This document shows, in pieces, positions 28,059-33,518 of a DNA stretch of 62,847 nt. This DNA is from Elusimicrobia bacterium GWA2_69_24 (GTDB lineage: Bacteria; Elusimicrobiota; Elusimicrobia; UBA1565): positions 1 through 62,847 of the forward strand of contig MGTY01000029.1 of NCBI GenBank assembly GCA_001799695.1. Direction: 5' to 3'. Position 1 is the first letter of the stretch. Each line of letters opens with the position of its first letter. Both the position numbers and the translations under genes were made by a program. Below the pieces are notes generated by a model that was not told the DNA's origin, searched no databases, and saw nothing but the letters and a program-made list of their open reading frames with translations.

Positions 28059-28747
28059 CAATCCGAGGGGCACACTCCCCGCGTCTGTTCGACCTCGTCG
28101 CAGACCCCGTCGCCGCATTTCTTGTTCTTGGGCCCCATGCCGCCCTGACCGCCCTGGCCGTGCATCCCGCCCTGGCCGCCCATCCCGCCGCCGGGGCCGC
28201 CGCCGGGGCCGCCGCGCATCCCGCCCTGGCCGCCCTGCATCCCGCCCTGGCCCTGACCGCGCATCCCGCCTTGGCCGCCCCGTCCGCCCTGGCCCCCTTC
28301 CTGGCCGCCCTCCTCCATCATGCCGCCCTGGCCGCCCTGCTTGCGCCCGTTCTCCTCGGATTCCCATTCCGACATGGGCACCAGGCGCTTGCGGGCCTCG
28401 GGGGCCCGGGGCCGCCCCGCGGTCTGGGAGGCTCTCCGTTCCTCTTCCTTCAGGAAACCGTCGAAGGACGCGCCTTGGTCATCGTCGAGCGCCTCCCGGA
28501 TGCGCTGATTGCCCGCCTCCATGGCCTTGCGCACGTCCCGGTCCGTGGCTTCGAGGATGCTCTTGATGTCGGTCATCTGCTCCTCGCTCAGGCCCACGGC
28601 TTTCTCCAACTGGGACAGGCGCTGGGCGGGGGGATCGAGCCGCACCGCCTTCTTGCTCGGCGCCGGGGTCTTGGACGCGGCCAGAAGCGGCAGGGGCGCG
28701 GCCAGCAGGAAGGTAAGGGCCACCGCGATATTGGATCCGTTCATCAT
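28046..28747 (-). CDS. Secreted Gly/Gln/Met-rich protein with Spy-like helix and Cys-rich tail
   Basis: 233 residues. A signal peptide (IAVALTFLLAAPLPLLAA) is followed by an alpha-helical part at about 40-110 with LSEEQMTDIKSILEATD, reminiscent of the LTxxQ periplasmic Spy/CpxP/ZraP group. A low-complexity stretch at about 135-205 is built almost only of Gly, Gln and Met with short GGQGGM and GGMRG units. The last 25 residues carry four Cys in CGDGVCDEVEQ followed by GVCPSDC, like the CGDGxCxxxE...CPxDC tails of various secreted proteins. The Met repeats could bind copper; this is inference. The start at 28747 has a GGGAGG site; the ATG at 28744 is also possible. Confidence 0.78.
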   Translation of the reverse strand: MMNGSNIAVALTFLLAAPLPLLAASKTPAPSKKAVRLDPPAQRLSQLEKAVGLSEEQMTDIKSILEATDRDVRKAMEAGNQRIREALDDDQGASFDGFLKEEERRASQTAGRPRAPEARKRLVPMSEWESEENGRKQGGQGGMMEEGGQEGGQGGRGGQGGMRGQGQGGMQGGQGGMRGGPGGGPGGGMGGQGGMHGQGGQGGMGPKNKKCGDGVCDEVEQTRGVCPSDCQEQ

Positions 28748-28748
28748 G

Positions 28749-28771
28749 CCTCCCGGGAAAAGAGAAGTATA
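28749..28771 (-). promoter_or_regulatory. Promoter and ribosome site, leadered
   Basis: On the minus strand, TATACT (28771-28766) is followed 11 bases later by GGGAGG (28754-28749), directly before ATG. This is an ordinary short leader with a Shine-Dalgarno site, unlike the many leaderless starts nearby. Confidence 0.5.
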
Positions 28772-28810
28772 ACCTAAATGGGCCCGCCCCTTTCTTGCTA
28801 CCATGCCTGC

Positions 28811-29533
28811 GTGAAGCGCCCGTACCTGAGGCTCAAGGCCGCTCTCTACCGCACCCGCTGGATACTCGGGGCCATCGCCCTCTGGACGCTGGCCGCGGTG
28901 CTGGCCTTCCGCTGGGGCTCCGGCCTGTCCTGGGCCGACGCCTGGCTCTCCGCGCTCTATTTCGAAGTCCAGCCCGGGGTCTTCTGCCAGGGCTACGCTT
29001 TCTGGGGACAGTCCGTCGTCTTCGGGGTGCTGGTCGCCCTGCTCCTGCGCGAGACGCTGGAGAACTACGCCGAGAGGTGCCGACTCATGGCCCAAGTCAT
29101 GGAAGACCACACCATCATCGTAGGCTACACGCACCTGGGACGGCGCCTGGTGGAGCACTGCATCGCAAAGGGGCTCCCCTACGTGCTCATCGAGCGCAAC
29201 CGCGCCCTGGTCGACGACCTCCTGCGCGCCGGGGAACCCATCATCGTCGACGACGCGCGCACTCCGGACGCCCTGCCCCAGGCCAACCTGGCCCGGGCCC
29301 GCCGGGTGGTCATCGCCTCCGACAACATCGAGACCGCGCTCATCGTCACCAAGCGCGCCAAGGAAGGGAACCCCGCCTGCCAGGTCATCGCCCGCTGCGC
29401 CGTGGACGACCTGGCCGGAATCCTGGAGAAACTGGGCGCGGACCAGGTGTTCTCCGCGTCCCGGGCCGCCTTCGCCGAGATCGCGCCCCACCTCGGGCAG
29501 CGCGCAGGCGCCACGAATGTGCCATATGGGTAA
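28811..29533 (+). CDS. Two-TM RCK/TrkA-N domain protein
   Basis: 240 residues. Two transmembrane segments (LGAIALWTLAAVLAFRW, and VVFGVLVALLLRE) are followed by a TrkA-N/RCK Rossmann domain: TIIVGYTHLGRRLVEHC near residue 98 and VIASDNIETALI near 180. The layout copies a K+ channel with a cytosolic NAD-binding gate. However, the loop between the helices (WADAWLSALYFEVQPG) has no TVGYG-type selectivity filter, so conduction is doubtful. I prefer the GTG at 28811, preceded six bases earlier by TACCAT, over the ATG at 28778 because it gives a basic MKRPYLRLK N-terminus. It is divergent from the Gly-rich protein gene. Confidence 0.75.
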   Translation: MKRPYLRLKAALYRTRWILGAIALWTLAAVLAFRWGSGLSWADAWLSALYFEVQPGVFCQGYAFWGQSVVFGVLVALLLRETLENYAERCRLMAQVMEDHTIIVGYTHLGRRLVEHCIAKGLPYVLIERNRALVDDLLRAGEPIIVDDARTPDALPQANLARARRVVIASDNIETALIVTKRAKEGNPACQVIARCAVDDLAGILEKLGADQVFSASRAAFAEIAPHLGQRAGATNVPYG

Positions 29534-29585
29534 TACCCATAGTGGGCAATGCCCACTTGACAATATTCCCATTATGCCTTATCCT
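29526..29585 (+). promoter_or_regulatory. Toxin-antitoxin promoter with two tandem palindromic operators
   Basis: Two back-to-back palindromes share the core TGGGYAATRCCCA: ATGGGTAATACCCAT (29526-29540) and AGTGGGCAATGCCCACT (29541-29557), with centres 16 bp apart. The second touches a consensus TTGACA (29557-29562), followed by 17 bp and TATCCT (29580-29585). A repressor on these sites would block RNA polymerase. AGGAG (29595-29599) is the ribosome site for the ATG at 29606. This is a typical autoregulated toxin-antitoxin control region. Confidence 0.8.
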
Positions 29586-29605
29586 ATCCTCACCAGGAGC
29601 ATCCC

Positions 29606-29908
29606 ATGACCCTAGCCCAGTTGGTCCGGTCCCAGGAGTTCACCGAGGTGACCGAGACCCGAGTTGACGACAAGAAGCGAGTCACTCTCAGAAAAGTGAG
29701 AACCAGCGCGAAGTACTACAAGATCTACGTGAACTCCGCCGGACAGATCATCCTGGACCCCCAGGCTGTGATCCCCGCCTCGGAACTATGGCTTTTCAAG
29801 AACCAGGCCGCGCTGGCGTCGGTCCGCCGGGGGCTCGCGCAATCCTCCGAGGGCAAGACCGTGAAGCGGCCTTCTTCGGCCAAGCACGCCGACGCGGAAA
29901 TCGAGTAG
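29606..29908 (+). CDS. Antitoxin of a type II toxin-antitoxin pair
   Basis: 100 residues. The segment YYKIYVNSAGQIILDP followed by PASELWLFKNQ is typical of small antitoxins found before RelE-like toxin genes. The C-terminal 20 residues are polar and probably disordered until the toxin binds. The toxin gene follows after 2 bp. The doubled palindromic operator upstream suggests that this protein, alone or with the toxin, represses the operon. I cannot name an exact family. Confidence 0.72.
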   Translation: MTLAQLVRSQEFTEVTETRVDDKKRVTLRKVRTSAKYYKIYVNSAGQIILDPQAVIPASELWLFKNQAALASVRRGLAQSSEGKTVKRPSSAKHADAEIE

Positions 29909-29910
29909 CC

Positions 29911-30207
29911 GTGCGCTTCTCGGTCCTGTTCACCCGGGAGGCCTCCGGGCAGTTGGACCGGCTGGAGACCACTCCCGCGTCAGCCAAAAGACTGAAGGCC
30001 GTGCGCAAGACCCTCGGCTTGATGGAAACGAACTTGCGCCATCCGAGCCTGAACACCCATAAGTTCAGCTCTCTGAACGGCCCCAACGGCGAAGAGGTGT
30101 TCGAATCATACGCCGAGAACAAGACCCCGGCGGCCTTCAGGGTCTTTTGGCATTACGGCCCGAGCCAGGGCAAGATCACCATCATCGCGATAACGCCGCA
30201 CCCCTGA
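29911..30207 (+). CDS. RelE/ParE-like toxin
   Basis: 98 residues beginning at GTG two bases after the antitoxin stop. The sequence RFSVLFTREASGQLDRLE resembles the N-terminus of RelE/HigB-type toxins, and the C-terminal AAFRVFWHYGP, TIIAITPHP segment matches a common uncharacterised RelE-superfamily clade. Such proteins usually cut mRNA on the ribosome. The gene is intact. It ends 9 bp before the convergent DUF192 gene. Confidence 0.72.
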   Translation: MRFSVLFTREASGQLDRLETTPASAKRLKAVRKTLGLMETNLRHPSLNTHKFSSLNGPNGEEVFESYAENKTPAAFRVFWHYGPSQGKITIIAITPHP

Positions 30208-30216
30208 CCAGTCGCC

Positions 30217-30693
30217 TCAGGGGACGGCGAAATGGAGGACCTGGCCCTTCTGCAGGTTGTGGCGGCGGGCCTCTCCCGCAGCGAGCTCGAGCACGTAGAG
30301 CCCCAACCCCGCCCGCCGGGCCAATCGTTCCTCGGGCGTGTCCAGCCGGGAGCGCGGCACGTCGGCGTGGACCACCGTGATCTTCTTCTGGGCGTCCAGC
30401 CACACCATGTCCAGGTCGATGAGGGTGTTCTTCATCCAGAACTGCAGGCCTTCCTCCTTGTCGAAGACGAACAGCATCCCGGTGTCGGGGGCCATGGCCG
30501 TGCGGAACATGAGTCCCCGCTCGCGGGCCTCCGGCGTGTCGGCGACCTCGGCCGCGATCTCCTTGCCGTCGGGGAGGAGTATCTTGACCTGCGTCAGCGG
30601 GGGGGGCGTGGCCGGCTGCGGCTCCGGCGCCGGGGCGCGGCAAGCCGCCGCGGCGAGGGCCAGGAGCACGGCCAGGACGCTAAGGGCTCGCAA
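30217..30693 (-). CDS. DUF192 lipoprotein, start displaced by an inserted element
   Basis: DUF192 domain protein of unknown function; the core motifs are present (EARERGLMFRTAM, GMLFVFDKEEGLQFWMKNT, DLDMVWLD). Reading from the TTG at 30693, it has 158 residues with a lipoprotein-type signal ending LALAAAAC. That TTG lies inside the terminal repeat of a 324-bp MITE. Removing the element and one copy of its target duplication restores ATG AGA AGA AGC CTT AGC, so the original start was an ATG at 31023-31021, inside the end of the upstream gene, giving MRRSLSVLAVLL. The insertion replaced the first four codons. Expression now depends on the TTG and may be weak. Confidence 0.8.
   Translation of the reverse strand: MRALSVLAVLLALAAAACRAPAPEPQPATPPPLTQVKILLPDGKEIAAEVADTPEARERGLMFRTAMAPDTGMLFVFDKEEGLQFWMKNTLIDLDMVWLDAQKKITVVHADVPRSRLDTPEERLARRAGLGLYVLELAAGEARRHNLQKGQVLHFAVP
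30680..30684. repeat. 5-bp target-site duplication, left
   Basis: CTAAG directly before the MITE; the same five bases follow the element at 31009-31013. Confidence 0.75.
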
Positions 30694-31008
30694 TGAATTA
30701 AGTGGCGCATTTCGGAGGCCCGATGTTGAGCCGATTTCTAGGCGCGAGGAGCGCGCATAGCGTGAGCTATGTAAGCGACGAGCAACGACGAAATCGGCCA
30801 ATAGCGGGCCGTGCGTAAGGAGAACATTCTCTTGCACGGTCCCTGCCGGTCGATAGCGGCAGGGGCCTCCCCCGAAGGGCCGGGGCGCTTTCGGGCTGCG
30901 CCTTCGCGCGGCTCGACTTACAGGCCTTAAGGCCTGCGCGTCTCGCATCGCTTCGGCTCGCTCCAAAATCGCCTCCGGCGAAATGCACCACTTAATTCAT
31001 TGCGAGCC
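30685..31008. mobile_element. MITE-like element with 29-bp terminal inverted repeats
   Basis: A 324-bp non-coding element. The left end, GGCTCGCAATGAATTAAGTG (30685 onward), and the right end (reverse complement from 31008) match over 29 bp with one mismatch, and CTAAG is duplicated on both sides. Inside is a further inverted repeat, CCGATTTC/GAAATCGG (about 30731-30797), and several G/C hairpins. No transposase gene is present, so it would move in trans. It inserted into the 15-bp overlap between the genes at 31009 and 30217, leaving the upstream stop codon intact and separating the downstream gene from its ATG. Confidence 0.82.
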
Positions 31009-31013
31009 CTAAG
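31009..31013. repeat. 5-bp target-site duplication, right
   Basis: Second copy of CTAAG. On the minus strand this is CTTAG, and its TAG is the stop codon of the gene ending at 31009. Confidence 0.75.
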
Positions 31014-31503
31014 GCTTCTTCTCATCGGTGAACACCCTTATCCTTGAGACGGTCTCGAGGCTCCGGTCCACGGCCCGGGCCAGGACCTCGGAGTCCTCGT
31101 AGACGCGGTCATAGTCCGTCGAAAGGTCGGTCGCGATCTTGCGCAGGGTGTCCCCCTGGTTCCGCTTCTCCACCAGGTCCGGCAGCTTGCGCCCGGCGCG
31201 CTGGGCCATAAGGGTGAGCTGGAGTATCTCCAGGCGGTAGCAGCCCTTGAGGAGCAGCTTGGCCATATCCTGGGCCGGAGCCTCCGTGGACACGCCCACC
31301 GCGTACCAGGTGGTCGCGTCGAAGGCCAGGCTGAGCGCCACGGCCATGGGGGTCAGCTCGACCTCCGTCCCGGGCTTGACCGCGGCCGGGCCGAAGGGAT
31401 AGTTCGGGCCCACTCCCAGACCCGGCTCCATCTGGGCCCGGGCCGAGGCGCCCGCGCCGAGCAGGAGCGCCGCGAGGATCAGACTTCTTCGCAATCGAGC
31501 CAT
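31009..31503 (-). CDS. Secreted protein of unknown function
   Basis: 164 residues, not recognised. A signal peptide (LILAALLLGAGASARAQ) is followed by a helical domain; a GDTLRKIATDLSTDYDRVYED segment near residue 118 is the most distinctive part. The start overlaps the end of dtd by 25 bp. The stop codon lies in the target duplication of the neighbouring MITE, and the sequence shows the protein end (DEKKP) was unchanged by the insertion. Confidence 0.65.
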   Translation of the reverse strand: MARLRRSLILAALLLGAGASARAQMEPGLGVGPNYPFGPAAVKPGTEVELTPMAVALSLAFDATTWYAVGVSTEAPAQDMAKLLLKGCYRLEILQLTLMAQRAGRKLPDLVEKRNQGDTLRKIATDLSTDYDRVYEDSEVLARAVDRSLETVSRIRVFTDEKKP

Positions 31504-31931
31504 AGGGTGACGGGTCCGTCGTTGACCAACTCCACTTCCATGACGGCGCGGAACTCCCCGGTCTTCACGGGCAGTCCCAGCCCGCGCAGGGCCGCCACGA
31601 AGCCCTCGTACAGTACCGCGGCGCGCTCGGGCGGCATGGCCGCGGTGAAATCCGGCCGCCGGCCGCGGGCGCAGTTCCCATAGAGGGTGAACTGGCTGAC
31701 CACCAGGGCCTCCCCGCGCACATCCAGGAGCGAAAGGTCGAACTTCCCCTCGTCGTTGGAGAAGATGCGCAGGTTGGCCGTCTTCTCGGCCAGCTTGCGG
31801 GCCGCCGCCTCGTCGTCCTTCCGGCCCACGCCCACGAGTACGACCAGTCCCTTGCCTATGGAGGAGGCCGGGGACGCCGCGCCGACGACGCGCACCTCGG
31901 CCCGGCTCACCCTCTGCACGAGGACCCGCAT
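31479..31931 (-). CDS. dtd: D-aminoacyl-tRNA deacylase
   Basis: 150 residues, normal for DTD, which hydrolyses D-aminoacyl-tRNAs (and Gly-tRNA-Ala) in the cytosol as a homodimer. The N-terminus RVLVQRVSRAEVRV, the SQFTLYG motif near residue 79 and the cross-subunit NDGPVT motif near 138 (consistent with the Gly-cisPro requirement) are all present. Its promoter overlaps that of the divergent gene at 31958. It is co-transcribed with the secreted-protein gene downstream. Confidence 0.95.
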   Translation of the reverse strand: MRVLVQRVSRAEVRVVGAASPASSIGKGLVVLVGVGRKDDEAAARKLAEKTANLRIFSNDEGKFDLSLLDVRGEALVVSQFTLYGNCARGRRPDFTAAMPPERAAVLYEGFVAALRGLGLPVKTGEFRAVMEVELVNDGPVTLWLDCEEV

Positions 31932-31943
31932 GGGCGGAATTTT

Positions 31944-31951
31944 AGTATATT
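31944..31951. promoter_or_regulatory. Overlapping divergent -10 boxes
   Basis: One 8-bp A/T block serves both strands. TATATT (31946-31951, plus) ends six bases before the ATG at 31958. TATACT (31949-31944, minus) ends 12 bases before the dtd ATG. Both transcripts would have almost no leader, and the two promoters should compete for polymerase. Confidence 0.55.
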
Positions 31952-31957
31952 AGGCGC

Positions 31958-32191
31958 ATGGTTACAGGACTAGTGCTGGTGCGGCTGTTGTCGGGAAAGG
32001 AGAAGGAGACCCTGGCGCGGATCAAGACGACCAAGGGCGTCTCCCACGTCTCCGCGGTGTTCGGCCGCTGGGACCTGGTCCTGGACATGGAGACCGAGGA
32101 CCTGCCCAGTCTCTCCCACGTCGTCATCGAGCGCATCCGCTCGATCCCGGGCATCCTGGCCACCGAGACCCTGGTCACGACGGCCATCTAG
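31958..32191 (+). CDS. Stand-alone Lrp/AsnC ligand-sensor (RAM) domain
   Basis: 77 residues corresponding to only the C-terminal RAM domain of Lrp/AsnC regulators (GLVLVRLLSGKEKETLARI, then VSAVFGRWDLVLDME). There is no helix-turn-helix. Such single-domain proteins form rings, bind amino acids and are common in archaea. It begins a plus-strand run leading, 13 bp later, into the EndoQ-like gene, so it may sense a metabolite for that set. The start is fixed by a -10 box six bases upstream. Confidence 0.82.
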   Translation: MVTGLVLVRLLSGKEKETLARIKTTKGVSHVSAVFGRWDLVLDMETEDLPSLSHVVIERIRSIPGILATETLVTTAI

Positions 32192-32204
32192 CCGCCCCGC
32201 GACC

Positions 32205-33491
32205 GTGCGGTTCACCGCCGACCTCCACATCCACTCCTACCTGTCCCGGGCCTGCAGCCGCAGCCTGCGCCCGGAGACCCTGCAGCGCTGGGCCCAGCTC
32301 AAGGGCCTCACCGTGCTGGGCACCGGGGACTTCACGCACCCGGTGTGGCGGGCGGAGCTGCGCGAGAAGCTGGAGGACGCTGAGCCCGGGCTCTTCCGCC
32401 TGCGCAAGGACCTGACCCGGCTCTCGGACCTGGAGGTCCCGGACTCCTGCCGCGCCCCGGTGCGCTTCCTCCTGCAGGCCGAGATCAGCTGCATCTACCG
32501 GCGGGGGGGGAAGACCCGCAAGGTCCACAACCTGGTCTACGTCCCCTCCTTCAAGGCCGCCGACGCTTTGGCCAAGCGCCTGGGCAAGATCGGGAACCTG
32601 AAAGCGGACGGGCGGCCCATCCTGGGTCTGGACTCGCAGGACCTGTTCGCCATGGTCCTGGAGTGCTCCGAAGAGGCGCACCTGGTCCCGGCCCACGCCT
32701 GGACGCCGCATTTCTCCGTGTTCGGCTCCCAGTCCGGGTTCGACGCTCTGGAGGAGTGCTTCGGCGACCTCGCCCCCCGCATATTCGCCATCGAGACCGG
32801 ACTTTCCTCGGACCCGCCCATGAACTGGCGGGTCTCGGCCCTGGACCGGCTGACCCTGCTCTCCAACTCGGACGCCCATTCCCCGGAGAAGCTGGGTCGG
32901 GAGGCCAACCTCTTCGACGCCGAGCTCTCCTACGGCGCCCTCTTCTCGGCGGTGCGCTCCGGCCGCGGCAAGAGCTTCCTCGGCACCCTGGAATTCTTCC
33001 CGGAGGAGGGGAAATACCACGCGGACGGGCACGCCCCCTGCCAGACCCGCCTCCAGCCGGAGGAGACCCGGGCCGCCAACGGGCTCTGCCCCCGCTGCGG
33101 CAAGCCCGTGACGGTCGGCGTCCTGCACCGCGTCGCGGCCCTCGCGGACCGCGCGGACGGGGTGCGCCCCGCGGGCTCGGCGGGCTTCCAGTGCCTGGTC
33201 CCTCTGAAGGAGATCCTGGGGGAGGCCCGGGGCGTGGGCTCGGGGAGCGTCCGGGTGGACCGCGACTATCACGCCCTCCTGGAGCGCTTCGGCAGCGAAC
33301 TCCACATCCTGCGCGAGCGGCCCCTGCGCGACGTCGCGGCCGCGGGCCACCCCCTGGCCGCGGTGGCCCTGGGGCGCATGCGCAAGGGCGAGATCGAGGT
33401 CGCGGCCGGCTATGACGGGGAGTACGGCACGGTGTCCCTCCTGCGCGAAGAAGACCGCAAGCCTTCCGCGGCCCAGCCTTCCTTCCTTTAA
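32205..33491 (+). CDS. Endonuclease Q-like PHP phosphoesterase
   Basis: 428 residues of the PHP-domain/zinc-ribbon group (COG1379) that includes archaeal endonuclease Q, which cuts DNA 5' to deaminated bases such as uracil and hypoxanthine. The PHP metal ligands are visible: ADLHIHSYLS at the N-terminus, GTGDFTHP near 40, and SNSDAHS near 225. A zinc ribbon, CPRCGKPVTVGV, follows near residue 298, and the GKYHADGHAPC segment before it is typical of EndoQ. Start is GTG. EndoQ is known mainly from Thermococcales and methanogens, with a few bacterial homologues. It neighbours other archaeal-type genes. Confidence 0.8.
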   Translation: MRFTADLHIHSYLSRACSRSLRPETLQRWAQLKGLTVLGTGDFTHPVWRAELREKLEDAEPGLFRLRKDLTRLSDLEVPDSCRAPVRFLLQAEISCIYRRGGKTRKVHNLVYVPSFKAADALAKRLGKIGNLKADGRPILGLDSQDLFAMVLECSEEAHLVPAHAWTPHFSVFGSQSGFDALEECFGDLAPRIFAIETGLSSDPPMNWRVSALDRLTLLSNSDAHSPEKLGREANLFDAELSYGALFSAVRSGRGKSFLGTLEFFPEEGKYHADGHAPCQTRLQPEETRAANGLCPRCGKPVTVGVLHRVAALADRADGVRPAGSAGFQCLVPLKEILGEARGVGSGSVRVDRDYHALLERFGSELHILRERPLRDVAAAGHPLAAVALGRMRKGEIEVAAGYDGEYGTVSLLREEDRKPSAAQPSFL

Positions 33492-33500
33492 CCGGGCGCG

Positions 33501-33506
33501 TATAGT
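33501..33506 (+). promoter_or_regulatory. -10 box before gatE
   Basis: TATAGT lies 12 bases before the GTG start of gatE in an A/T-rich patch of the 27-bp gap after the EndoQ gene. An internal promoter for the gatE-gatD run is likely; no good -35 box is present. Confidence 0.4.
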
Positions 33507-33518
33507 ATTATCTGCCTA

